Positions 12,098 through 24,189 of a stretch of DNA of 64,000 nt are shown piece after piece. The notes under the pieces are model-generated. The model did no database searches. It was not told where the DNA came from and saw nothing but the letters and a program-made list of their open reading frames with translations. Made by a program: the position numbers and the translations under genes. The DNA is from Excoecaria cochinchinensis (Eukaryota; Streptophyta; Magnoliopsida; Malpighiales; Euphorbiaceae), in the NCBI GenBank assembly GCA_947683425.1, contig CANTUQ010000073.1, forward strand, positions 4,932,501 through 4,996,500. Reading direction: 5' to 3'. Each line of letters starts with the position of its first letter. Positions within the stretch are counted from its first letter, which is position 1.

Positions 12098-15000
12098 TTA
12101 GTCACTATATGATGAATTTTGCAATTCCTCTTCGTCGTCCTCATTACTATCGTATTCTGTAAATTCCTCCTCTTCGTCATCCACTTCAAATTCTTGATCA
12201 ATTTCATCAATGTTATCAAGTTCAAGTACCCCTCCCGCAGGGTCACGCAAATTCATATCATCGTCATTACAAGCATCCATTGTAATATCTTGCATAGTAA
12301 CTTCATCAACTTGGAATGCATTACATTCTGTAGCAGCACTGTCATCTCTTACATCTGATGTCACAACGTAGTCCCTCGGTTTAACCGAAAACACAGCCAA
12401 CCAGTTAGCTTTGTCCGATCTTAAAGATGGATATCTTGCGTAGTACACTTGAGTTGCTTGCATTGCTAGGATAAATGGTTCATATTGGTTGAACCGACAT
12501 TGTTGGTTTACATCAACAAGTCTATATTGCCCATGAATCTTAAGACCAATGTCTAAAGTGGGATCAAACCAATGGCACTTGAATAATACAGTTCGCTTTA
12601 TTGGTAATGACGGGTATTCTATCTCTATGATCTCTTCAATCCATCCATAGTAATCACCATCGTTGTCAACTGAGTTTGCCCCTTTTACACAGACTCCACT
12701 ATTTATTGAATATCTCCCAGAACCATGACATCTGGTGTGAAATTTATATCCATTGACAAAATAGATTAAGTAACACTTCACTCTCCATAATGGTTTCTGC
12801 GACAAGCTGGTGAGATATTCATTTTCAATTCCATTGTAACGGACCTGCTCCTCAAATAAAACATAGTTAAGTTATCATCATTACCATCTTGTAGGACATT
12901 TATATGTTATTAATATGTATTTTTTAAGGCCTTACATATAATTCGAACCAATCCGCAAAGTAGTTGTCAATATTTGCATCGACTTGACTTGGTGTAAGAT
13001 GAGGATACTTCTCACGTAAGTTGTCGCAATATATACTTGATTACCAAAAAAATTACAAACAAATTAAATATGCAAAAATCCAAGTATATCCATTCATCAA
13101 AATCATATATATAATTATTATGTACCTCAAGAACGGAGAGACCTCTTCGCAATTAAGTAAAATATAAGTATGAGCTGCTTTATACTCCTCAGATGTTAGT
13201 GATCTGTTACCAATTTCTGAGCTTGTTCAGCCCGGATAGGTGAAAATTTTTAAATTACCACATTCATTTTCCTCCCAATCTCCATCATCATTACGAGGAG
13301 GACGTCGGTGTCTGGTACTGACATGAGGTTCAAAATAATGCGAGAAAAAATTGGAGGATTCTGAGAGTAAGTACGCATTGCAAATAGATGCCTCCACTGT
13401 TGACTTATTACCAATCTTCTTTTTAAGAGTTCTAAGGTACCTGCGTATGGCACATGTAGATAATTAATTCATACATATTTACTACCTTAGTGTTCAACTT
13501 ATAAAGTATTTACCTCTCAAATGGATACATCCAACGATATTGTACAGGTCCAGTAACCCGTGCTTCATATGGCAAGTGAATCATTATGTGCTCTATTGAA
13601 TCAAAGAAAGACGGAGGAAATATCTTTTCTAGTTTGCAAATGATTTGTGGAATGTTGGACTCCAATACCTCCATGTCCTCGACTCAAATAGTACTGTATG
13701 TCAAGTCCCTAAAAAATAAGCTTAGCTCTGTAAGAACCTGCCACACATTACCAGGAAGCAACTCACGGAAGGCAACAGGAATTAAACGTTGCATAAATAT
13801 GTGGCAATCATGGCTTTTCATGCCAAATAATTTAAGTTTTGCCATGTCAACACAACACCCTAAATTTGAAACATATCCATCCGGAAACTTTAGTTCTTTC
13901 AGCCAATTAAATAGTTCTTTTTTTTCTTCCTTATCCAATGTGTAACATGCTTTTGGAAATTTGCCACTGATTGGATCCATTGACAACTCTGGACGGCAAC
14001 AATATCTCTCTAAGTCGGCACGAGACTTTGCATTGTCTTTTGTTTTGCCTTCAACATTCAAAACGGTGTTAATCACATTGTCGAAGACATTTTTTTCAAT
14101 ATGCATTACATTAAGATTATGTCTTATCATGTTTGTTTTCCAAAAAGGCAAATCCCAAAATACGCTTCATTTCCTCCACCCATAAGAGTGACATATAATC
14201 CCATTAATCTCGTCAGCATCAAGGTCAGTTGCTTTGACTAGCCCCCACTGCTCAATTTCTTGCAGAATTTCTACCCCATCTCTAATTGGTGGCGGTGGCA
14301 TTGTTTTAACATGACTGACTCTAAAATTCCTCCTGTTTCTCCTAAATGGGTGATCTTGGGGAAGAAATGTTCTATGATTGTCAAACCAGGTTTGCTTTCC
14401 ACCACTCTCTAGTCTGAAAGATTGTGTATGTTCCATATAATAGGGACATGCATATTTTCCAGATGTACTCCAACCAGACAACATTGAATATGCTGGGAAG
14501 TCATTGATTGTCCACAAAAGGGCAGCTCGCATCATAAAGTTCTGCTTGGTCGACACATCATATGTTAACACCCCAATATTCCATAATTCATTCAACTCAT
14601 AAATCAAGGGTTATAGATATACATCAATTTTTTGCTTTAGATTATTGGGCCCTGGCACAATAGCAGTTAAGAACATATAAGGCTCTTTTATACACATCCA
14701 AGGGGTAAGGTTGTACAGCGTGACAATTACCGGCCATGACGAGTATTTCCTCCCATATTGCTCGAAGGGTTGAAAACCGTCTGTGCATAAACCCAACCTA
14801 ACATTTCTAATCTCAGCAGCAAATGACGGATGAGTTTCATTGAAATGATTCCAAGCTATAGAGTCAGAAGGATGCTGCATGACCCCATCATTTTGGACAT
14901 GATCATGATGCCATCTCATATGAATTGCTATCGATTTTGACTGATATAACCATTGCAACCGAGGTGTTAGAGGAAAGTAATACATCTTTTTATATGCTTT

Positions 15001-15855
15001 CAACCTTTGCTTACGGGAACCGGCACACAATTTGAATCTTGGTTGATTACAAAATTTGCATTGGGTTAAGTTTTCATCCTAATGCCAATACAACATGCAT
15101 CCCTCCTTGCAACAATCGATTTTTTGGACTGGCAATCCCAAGCTTCTTACAAGACTTTTTGTTTGGTAAAAATTATCTGGCAATATGTTACCTTCAGGCA
15201 AAGCTTCTTTAAACAATTGGATGTTTGCATCAAAAAACCTCTCTGAAAGATTGACTTCCGATTTAGCATGCAACATCCTTGCAACTATAGAAAGTTGGGA
15301 ATGGTTATCACAACCAGGATACAGTTTTGCATTCCCAGATTCAAGAAGATCATAAAATTGTTGGCATTGTGGGTTCGGTGCCTCATCCATAACATTTGCA
15401 TAAAAATTTAAGGGTCCAGGGATGTTAGGATTTGGTAGAGATACTTATTCATTAGCATCATTATTACCGATTGCTGCATTATATTGTTGCCAAGTGTTCT
15501 CGGGATTAAAAGTACATCCAGCTGCATCTACTACCATTTGCTGATATGAATTTCTTACCTCTCCACCATCCAGTGATTCATTCATTAATGGATTCCAATT
15601 AGACTCGTTTGGAGTAATGTGTGTCTCCCCGTGGCAATTCCAAACTAAATAATTCCGAACAAATCCCTTACAGAAGAGATGATTCATAATTGTATCCGCA
15701 GAATGGAACTTGCGGTTCACACATTGTTTGCATGGACACCTAATATGATCGCCACTCATCTCTTCGGGGTGAGAAGTGGCGAATTTTATGAAATTTTCTA
15801 CTCCATAAATGAACGAGGCATTAGTCCTTCCACTTGTATCCCGCCGATTATACAT
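12098..15855 (-). pseudogene. TNP2-type CACTA transposase, four exons, at least six premature stops
   Basis: Exons on the minus strand are 15855-13514, 13440-13126, 13035-12936 and 12850-12098. Ignoring stops, phases close exactly (3510 nt). The N-terminus is a transposase-associated domain (MYNRRD ... FIKFA ... IRCPCKQC). The central Tnp2 core includes GCMLYWH, RWHHDH, WPVIVTLYNL, YMFLTAIVPGP and HIEKNVFDN. Then come KLEKIFPPSFFD and YRWMYPFER|YLRTLKKK across the first intron, with GPVQY just before it. The last exon carries the HWFDPTLDIG ... YEPFILAMQATQVYYA domain (PF13952-like) and an acidic tail. In-frame stops lie at 15445-15447, 15079-15081, 14611-14613, 14167-14169, 13684-13686 and 13227-13229. 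The usual initiator before DRSWMY reads GTA here, so the start is uncertain. The enzyme would cut at the CACTA ends; this copy is inactive. Confidence 0.9.
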
Positions 15856-16715
15856 CCAACTACGATCTACGAAATCCGTCTTACGTGTATTCCCTTATTT
15901 CAATAAAAGTTGGAAAAAACAAATTTTAGTCTTAAGGTTATACATAAATAAAAGTCTTTCCATTATAAACATACTTTTCTATTTACTCATAACGTTGTTT
16001 ATTCATATGAAAGTCAAATATAGATTTATTACATAAGCAACAACATAATACATATATATATATATAACCATAAACATGAAGTTTGTAGTTTTTATTATAT
16101 AACCATAAGAATTCCTTTTGAAAACAAGTCTTGCCGTCTTCAGAAATTATTTACGATTTTATTTTATAAACTATCATGGAATTACTAATATATAAAACAC
16201 TAAGCCTAATCGCAGTAAGCTTTGCAAGAAATTGAAAATGAAGATTTGAATAGCATTGCATTAAGACCAAATTATATATATGTCTACCCAATAAATACGA
16301 ATCAGTAGGGACAGAAATATATTATTATTTCTCTATTGCCCAAACTTTTATTGCCAAAATAATGCTTGACTAAAATCTCAATTAAATTATTATTATTATT
16401 AGTTGGTTTGAAGGAAATAATGTTACTGCATCCTTTTTAGTAGAGATTTGGAATCAAATGTACTTGTAATATTATTTTCTTCTTATTATTAGTATTACTA
16501 AGAACTTGAAACAAAAGAAATAAAAAAAAAGATAATAATATTTCATATGCATTGTACTGTGCAAAATTTTCTTCTTTAGCCATGGTCCACTTTTTTTTTC
16601 TTACTCATTGAAAAACTTTAATTCAACGTTTTGTTTCTATTTTTAATATTAAGAATTTGAAATTAAATTATATTGTATTAATTTACTCCCATTTTTCTTA
16701 GACTTTCAACAGAAC

Positions 16716-16814
<99 letters not shown>

Positions 16815-17690
16815 TTAAAATCTTTAAACAATCACCATTAAAAGTCTTCCAAGATCCAGTAACCAATCACCCTTTCTATTGTAATATTGTAAGATTGAAA
16901 GTAGATCATTTCTATGCATACCATAAAATGTTACTTCAACACTTGTGTTCTTTCATGAACTTCATGGCTAGTTAATTGCCAAAGAAATTCTTCTTAAAAG
17001 CTCTAATGAAATTCCCCAAGCCAACATGGTGCATTGATTTGTTACAAATACCAGAAATTCAATTCTAACATATATACAAGGAATTTAATATACAATGTGG
17101 GAGCTTTTAGAACAATTTGATTTTCAATATCTATTATCACAACAAAATACCAAAAACTAGATACTGCAGTTCATGTGCATTGAGAGAAAAAACAAAACCC
17201 ATCTGGCAGAGAAAGGAAATTATAAAAAACTAAGAAGCTTGTTTAAACTTTTAAACAATACCCAGAAACTTCACAAACAGAAACAATTTTCGGGTCTCAT
17301 CACACCACAAACAGAAGCAAATAACACCCAGAACAGAGGAGGTGAAGTGGAACATACCTGTCCTATGCAAACTCACGTTCGATTGGCTTCTGCTTCTGAG
17401 CTCCTTTCTCCTTCCACCTCCTCGATTACAATCTCGCCGGAAAACTCAACAAAATCAAACCAAATTTACTTTAGCCACATTTACACAGCAGCTCATCCAT
17501 TCGTTAAAAAAAATACACTGATTTAGTCGAAATACACTTACCTCTCGCTGAAATGCAGAAACTGGAGATGATGTCGCCGTTTACGCCGCCGGCGATCATG
17601 GCTGTCTACAGCAATTGGGGGGATGGGCAATTTCGAGGCTCCTTCAGTTTTGAATCAGATAGGTTTACTGATTTGGGAGTTTAGGTTTAT
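15856..17690. other. CACTA 5' region: upstream of the transposase, with a (TTA)n microsatellite
   Basis: The region between the TNP2 start and the right subterminal array holds no convincing gene. It contains about 95 bp of pure (TTA)n at 16719-16814. A GC-richer patch lies at about 17380-17640, which in an En/Spm-type layout would be the promoter and 5' untranslated leader for minus-strand transcription. Open frames here look fortuitous. Confidence 0.5.
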
Positions 17691-17699
17691 TTCTTATTT

Positions 17700-18070
17700 C
17701 TGTGTTTTAATCGAAAAATTGCGACGGAATAGCGACAGAATAATTTAGTCGCTAAATAAATAAATGACGTCATAATATACTATTATAGCGACTACGTCGC
17801 AAAATAATTTTACACAATTAGCGACTACATATCAGTTGCTAATAATTTGCGACTAAAGTACTGTCGCAAAATTAGTCGCTAAAAAGGCGCCTAAATTTTG
17901 GCGCCTTTTTTAGCGACTGAATTCCATACTCTATCGCTGTTTAGTCGCTAAAATGTCCTTCCGATCTGTTTCGCTACTAAATTGTCATTCCATCGTAAAA
18001 TAGTCGCAAAACAACGACTAAATTATGCAATTGCTATTTTTCGTCGCTATTCAGCTGTTTTTTTGTAGTG
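17700..18070. repeat. CACTA right subterminal repeat array
   Basis: Dense repeats of TAGCGAC/TTAGTCGCTA in both orientations up to the terminal TTTTTTTGTAGTG, mirroring the left array. A short symmetric aggcgcc...ggcgcct pair lies at about 17886-17910. Confidence 0.85.
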
Positions 18071-18073
18071 AAT

Positions 18074-18905
18074 AGTGACTGGAATGTAAGTAAAATTATA
18101 AAGTAAATTTTACATCATATAATTATAATAAATTGGTGAACATAGATATATAAGGAATACAGATAATAGAAAGTAAATAAAATAGGGCTGTAATGACAAT
18201 AATAAAAGGAAATGGAGCAATAAAAAGTGTTGGGAAATACATAAGTAGAGTAACTAAGAAAATTAAAGTATTGGAAATAGAAATTTAAGGATGAATAATG
18301 AACAAATGTTATAATAAGTAAGAGAGTTTAGAAGACAAATGAATAAGTATAATGTTAACTGTCGTAATAACGATAATAATGAAAGTATTTATGGTATTTT
18401 AATTTGTAATAATAATAGTAAAAAGGTAAAAAGCTAAAGGAAATATAAACAATTATGAGTAATAAGCTAAAATGGTTGATAAGTAATTTTGAGTGTGTGC
18501 ACGCATGTCTAATCATAGATGGAAAGTTTAGGATATGTATCTATTACTGGGTATTTTTAATGCTCAGCATGTAATCCTATAACTGCGTGCAGGTTGTGCG
18601 AAGTAAGAAACTTGAAGTGGCCGACTTGTGACTATGGATGAGGAAGAAGTGATTGGTAACAATGACGATAGCATAGACATGGCATGTATAGGGTCAAAAC
18701 AGATGATTCGGGTTAAGTTTTGTGTAAGATAGGTACAAGTTTTTAATAAAACTATGTATTAGCTATTGTATTATTATTGATTGTTTTAGTGTATCATCGA
18801 TAGTTAAATGCGAAAAAATTTTACTGAAATGTTTACTGTAGCGTAACTTTGTGACTTTAGTATAACGGACAACTGAGACATCTGGTCACCGTACATATAG
18901 TATAA
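18074..18905. other. C-poor AT-rich background after the CACTA insertion
   Basis: Continues the composition seen at 8508-8965 and 2330-3174. No gene seen. Around 18530-18700 the sequence becomes less AT-rich (ctgcgtgcaggttgtgcg) and could be part of an old LTR. Confidence 0.4.
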
Positions 18906-20188
18906 TGTTATAAGAGTGTTACAAAGTTCTTCCTTTTTAAGCACCCTAAACACCATTTTTAAGTTCCACTATCATGTTTCTAAGCTTATATTCAATTATA
19001 CATGCATAGTTCACCTAATTACATAACATTAAACCTAAATAAAATTGATAGAAAACATAGGATATTGTATCCACTAACCTTGTATTCTTGTTCTACACCT
19101 CTCAAGCTTCTTTTTCCTTACTCTTGGCCTTTAAAAGCTTTTCCTTTCCTTTAGAACCTATATAGGCCGAATATATAATATAAAGTCATCATTTTCATGT
19201 CTTTTTTCTTCAATATAACAACATATTCATACTCTACAACCTTTAATCTACCCATATGAGCCTTTAAATTAAATTATAGAGCTCTTGCCTCAATTTTGAC
19301 ACATAAACCTTTCTTTCAAACGTTTCCCACTTCGATCACCTTAAATGGACTTTAGAGATGATCTTCAATGAAAAGAGAGGCTTGAGTTTGATTAGGGTGT
19401 TTTGATTTAGTGGAGAGAATTAACGAAAATACGAAAATAGAGGAGAGAATTCGGCCACACTATGAGGAGGAATATGGAAGAATTCTCTACACAAAGTAGA
19501 TTTTTCTGCCTTATATAGGTCCTTTAATGGGTTGGGCTTGGTCCAACTAAGTTAGGGCAACCATTTCCAAGCCCATTATGTAACCCTAAATTTTGTCCTT
19601 CATTTTTCGAGTTCAATTCCTCCTAAAAATGATTCCATAATTCATAAAATATATATAATTTAACCCATATAAAAACTTTTAACCCAATCGGAGTCCGTTT
19701 TCGGTCCGGTTCACTTAAACCCGTCCAATTAGAAAATTTTCAATGTTACCGTAAAATTTATTTTTCACTATCAAAAATTTTTAAATATTATTCTAAGTTT
19801 GTCTGTGCCTTTAAAATAATTTTTATAAGTCATTTGCTGTATTTAAAAATCCGGACCTAGTTACTATTTAAACCGAACTAGAGACTTTTCTTATTTTTGA
19901 CTTTTTGAAACCCATATGACCTCGTTTTCACTCCAAATTTTACCCTCGGACCCATCATGACAATTATTTTTCAATAGTTAAATAAAATATTTTTTTTCCA
20001 GATGTACTTATTCCCTTGAGAACGTTCCAAGGGGTCACCCATCCCAAGACTACTTTTACCTATACACGTTTAACCTCGAAGTCTCCATAGGATCCGGTGC
20101 CTTAATGCGGGTGTAATCACACCCAAAATACACTATACACATATAGGGAACCACTGTTCACTACTAACCCGATATTTAGGTCATTACA
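18906..20188 (-). repeat. Probable Ty3/gypsy chromovirus LTR (3' LTR, minus strand)
   Basis: Read on the minus strand, the segment starts TGTAATGACC at 20188. It is preceded by a purine tract (AAGTGAGGGAGAAT, 20189 upward), which is the usual 3'-LTR junction of Tekay/Del-type chromoviruses. It ends near TTATAACA at about 18906. The + strand is pyrimidine-rich throughout. The start is well supported by the purine tract; the other boundary is approximate. No matching 5' LTR is present in the window. Confidence 0.55.
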
Positions 20189-20224
20189 ATTCTCCCTCAC
20201 TTAAAAAAAAATTCCTCAAAATTT

Positions 20225-20430
20225 TAATGAATTACAAGTGTAGTTTTGAAATTTACCTTGAGTCGATGGGGTTGCTGCAGAAGTTTGTGCCAATGGACAA
20301 TTTTTCTGTAGATGTTCCTTAGATCCACATTTAAAACATGCTCCAATTAACAATCTACACTCTCCCGTATGCTTTTTCCCATAGTGATCACATTCTGGAT
20401 ACTTTTACCAAACTTTTTGGTGCACTGGCT
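20225..20430 (-). pseudogene. Chromovirus gag scrap with double zinc knuckle
   Basis: The minus-strand translation gives CDHYGKKHTGECR and then GACFKCGSKEHLQKNCP. This is the paired-cysteine plus CCHC arrangement of chromovirus Gag (established pattern of Tekay/Del-type elements). An in-frame stop lies upstream (VW*KYPEC). The knuckle normally lies several kilobases from the 3' LTR, but here it is about 60 bp away, so nearly all of pol has been lost. This is a decayed or internally deleted copy. Confidence 0.65.
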
Positions 20431-21280
20431 ACGGATGTGACTGGAGCACTAACTTTTGCACAACCACTTCATTTCATCAATCCCTTAAACACATTCATAG
20501 CCACTCCTATTTCATCATCGAACCATACAAATTAATGAATTAAAATTTATACTTCACCTTAAATGATTTGTCTCGTGCCATCACTTAATCACAAATAGAG
20601 CTTACAAACAAAGTTTAATGTCCATTTTTATATGCTTGCATGCATTCACATTAAAGAGAAACACGATCTAGCATTTGACTTTACATACTTCTCATTTCCA
20701 ACAATCATATCAAGCACAAGAATACACAAATAGGTATTCATTACTCCAATTGCCCCAACTTATGCCTTAACAAAATTGTTACAACAGGTTACAGAGGATG
20801 CGAATTCTTAGCACGAACAATAGGCAATAGAAACAATTCTCCACCATAAGATAACATAAAGTTATCAATCAAGCAGTTCATTTTCACAAAACACTTAAAA
20901 GTGTTCTAACAGAGGATATCAGATATAGTACCAAGACAGAGACAATTACGACAGAGACCCTATAGGTATGTCTATCTATCCCCAAATGCTATGCATATTA
21001 GGACTAAGCTTTTCCTCACCATTCTAACAAAATACATTGTTGTTCCCTACATATGCTCCAATAGCATTTGCTAAGCTTTACATGTCACAGTTCAAGATTC
21101 AATTCAATGAGAACATCAAAGGAATGTCATTTCACATCTAGTACATTTTCCATCAGTTCAGTAAATTTCACACAAAATTTATAGCTAATAAATTTGTCAT
21201 GGTGAAGACACAAAATGTTGGCATTAATATGATAAGATTCTTTAAGGACCACTAAAACATAACCTGCAAATATCCCTTTT

Positions 21281-21321
<41 letters not shown>

Positions 21322-21323
21322 CT
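20431..21323. other. Unassigned AT-rich DNA ending in a (TA)n microsatellite
   Basis: Probably the 5' part of the decayed chromovirus, but no LTR, primer site or domain can be seen. A (TA)n run lies at about 21285-21319, directly before the MITE. Confidence 0.4.
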
Positions 21324-21332
21324 GTGAATGTA

Positions 21333-21847
21333 GGGTTCAATTTCACTCATGGTCACTCAACTTATCACTTATCGTACAAAAGTAACCGGCTTTTTTTCTG
21401 ACTTTAATATCACTGAATTTCTAACATTTTTGCAAAAAAGTCATATTAATCGGAATTCGGCGAGAACTCTTGCCGGATTGATGACACGGCATATGACATG
21501 TGACAACAAATAGTAAATATATGATTTTTTTGTAAAAATGTTAGAAATTCAGTAACATTTAAGTTGAAAAAAAAAATTGGTTATTTTTGCGCGATAAATG
21601 ATAAATTTAGTGACCGTGAGTGAAATTGATTTAGATGTAGCATTTGTTGGAGATATTGTTAAACGGCATTTAGTTTCTGACATGGCATGCCATGTCATCA
21701 ATCCGGCGAGGGTCCTCGCCGGATTCCGGTCAACATGACTTTTTTATAAAAATGTTAAAAATTCAGTGACATTTAAGTTAGAAAGAAAAAGTCAGTTACT
21801 TTTGCACGATAAGTGATAAGTTGAGTGACCGTGAGTGAAATCAACCC
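21333..21847. mobile_element. Mutator-type MITE with 9-bp target-site duplication
   Basis: 515-bp element with long imperfect terminal inverted repeats. The left end is GGGTTCAATTTCACTCATGG; the right end, inverted, is GGGTTGATTTCACTCACGG. The similarity runs on through GTCACTCAACTTATCACTTATCGT. It is flanked by a perfect 9-bp duplication, gtgaatgta, at 21324-21332 and 21848-21856. Two inner copies of a ccggcgag/ctcgccgg motif add to its symmetry. It codes for nothing. The 9-bp duplication and long TIRs place it with Mutator-like elements. Confidence 0.9.
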
Positions 21848-22099
21848 GTGAATGTAGAGATACGAAGATGCTTCTTGTCCAGATTCATTTATAGAGATTG
21901 TTTTTGTAGTTGTGTTGAGAAATTATATCCACATGCATTATTAATGATACGGTATTGAGATTATGAGCAAGGTTCACATGGTGGTAGTCATTTTTTGCTA
22001 TCCATTTTTCATACATAGCAATGATGTAATCATATTACGTTACCAACAACTATATAAACCAAGCTTTCTTCATTTCATGAAGAGCTTACCTCAATTTGA

Positions 22100-23323
22100 G
22101 GGTTAATTTTATCATGGTAATATAACTATGGCTAACTTAATGTTATGGTTGGAATAAAAAAATATTTGTTTCAATAAACTAAACAAGTATTATTTTGTAT
22201 CAATAGTCATGATGGCCAAATTTTGAGAGCCCATCCACAAAATTGCATTGCGAATTGATTTGAGTTGTGCTTTTTTAAAACAAAAAAAAAAACCTCCATT
22301 GAGTTGTGAATTGAGATAGGAAAGAAGAAAATTATTCATGAATTGATTTCATTCATGTCAAGCAATTGTAATGATATGATTACTATTTTACAATTTGTAA
22401 CGAAAAATAATTTTACTATTATTTTATAACAGAAAAGTCATATAGGCTGAAAAATGGATATTCTAGCAATTAGCGCGTGTATTTCACATTCACACACGTC
22501 CCCATCGTCTCAATTGCTACATCAGCCGCTGAATGGAACCCATGTGGCATTAAATTAATTTTATCTATGGTTACTCAACTTTCGCACACGTAACTAATCA
22601 CTATATTTCGATTGGTAACAATAAGATAATTCAAGTACTATTTTGTAATAGTAAAGTCAAAAATGTTGGATAATTGCACTTTTAATCACGGGCGCGCGTA
22701 AAAATAACTGACTCAGTAGGTGATTGATCAAGCACCTGTCAGGGCAAAGGTAAGAAAAAATAAAATGAAGTCTAATTTATTGAATATAAGTAAAGAAAAT
22801 AGTATGACTTTGTTGGATCAACAATTTTTACGCACGCCAATGCTGAAAATACAATTATCCTACATTTTTAACTTTACTGTTACAAAATAATACTTGAGTT
22901 ATTTTATTTTTATCAATGGAAATATAATTATCAGAACATTACTTATACGAAAATTGAGTGACCATAGAAGAAACTATCCATTTTCATTTAATGCCACATG
23001 AGGTTCAATTAGTGTATAACATGGCAATTGAAATGGTATGAACAAGTGGGTGAACATAAAATATACGCACCGATTATCAAAATACCCATTTTTCGGCCTT
23101 TAGAAATTCTATTATAAAATACTAATAAAATTAGTTTTTCATTATAAATCATAGAATAGAATAGTAATCATATCGTTACAATTCCAACAACCGCCTCCAC
23201 AACCAGGTCATTATGACTTTATTGAAATAAAATAATAATTATATTATTTTATTGATACGAACTCTTTATTGTAACCACAACATTAAATTGAATATAATTA
23301 CATAACCATTAGTGAAACTAACC
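22100..23323. mobile_element. 1.2-kb foldback element (large imperfect inverted repeat)
   Basis: The left arm (about 22100-22690) and right arm (about 22840-23323) are imperfect reverse complements along their length. Examples are ttgtaatgatatgattact against agtaatcatatcgttacaa and aacttaatgttatggttgg against ccacaacattaaattg. Termini read GGGTTAATTTTATCATGG and, inverted, GGTTAGTTTCACTAATGG, similar to the Mutator-type MITE at 21333. I found no clear target-site duplication, so the exact ends are uncertain. It contains no gene. Confidence 0.7.
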
Positions 23324-23482
23324 AGTCATAAGAGCGTCATGAGAGCATAAAGAGCTTAAATCTTCAAAACATAATTTTAGCTAGAAAAACACCATGCATA
23401 TTAAACTCAAGAACATCCTCATTTTCCAAGCCCAAGAGAGGATTGATGTCCAGAGAATGGAGATTGCCCCTCGTTTACAATT

Positions 23483-23600
23483 GAGGAAATTACACCAAAT
23501 GACACTTTTTTAAGTTTTATTTCAAAAATACCACTTTTTCAAATCCCTTTCACAATTACCCATTATTTTTAAATATATTTCACAAATGTCTATCTCTTCT
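23483..23600. repeat. MULE left terminal region
   Basis: Begins directly after the target-site copy. Shares ttacac(c)aaat and tatttcacaaat with the inverted right end, with poor matching between these blocks. Confidence 0.55.
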
Positions 23601-24189
23601 TGCTTTCCCTCGTTTCCCCTGATTATCGTTTCATTCTTTCCTCGTTAGTTTCTGTTTTCCCTTATAAATTTCTATATCGTTTTCAATTATGAACTGAAAA
23701 TCTCTCTATTATTCTATTGAATCCATCTATCATCATTCTTATTCGTTTGAATCAGCTGATCATCTCTGTTTGACGATCTGGTAAATCTGTCTTCTTTGAT
23801 CTTTTCTTTTTCTACTCTGTTATCCTTCTTAATCTGAATTCAACTTTCACCATCTGAGTATAAGCGTTATACTGTTACAGATGGAATAGATTCTGGTTTT
23901 CAAGAGCTTTTCATCAAATTGAGTATTCAACGTTCGAAATCGACATTCAACGTATCAGCGGTGAGTCTTAATTTCTGGTTTTGTGATTGTAAATTGTATT
24001 TTGCGATGATTATATTCTGTCACAAGTCGGCAATAAGGTGACAGAGTCGTTACGATTGAATGCATTTGGAAATTCTCATAGATTTCAAGTTTTTTGGTTT
24101 AATTTGTTACTTTTTGCTGCGAGATTATAGTTTTATTTTTTTTTATATATTAACTATGATTTATATGTGTATTTTTGTAGGATATTGAA

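Larger units (their letters stand above)
8969..18070 (-). mobile_element. CACTA (En/Spm) DNA transposon, full length, genes on minus strand
   Basis: The element begins CACTACAAAAAAA at 8969 and ends TTTTTTTGTAGTG at 18070. These are perfect 13-bp terminal inverted repeats, flanked by the 3-bp duplication aat (8966-8968 and 18071-18073), as expected for CACTA elements. Subterminal arrays of TAGCGAC/GTCGCTA motifs fill about 430 bp at the left end and 370 bp at the right. Two minus-strand genes lie inside: a TNP2-type transposase (12098-15855) and a TNPA/Transposase_24-type protein (9658-11937). Length 9102 bp. The termini and arrays look intact, but the transposase gene has at least six stops, so this copy would need help in trans to move. 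Confidence 0.96.
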
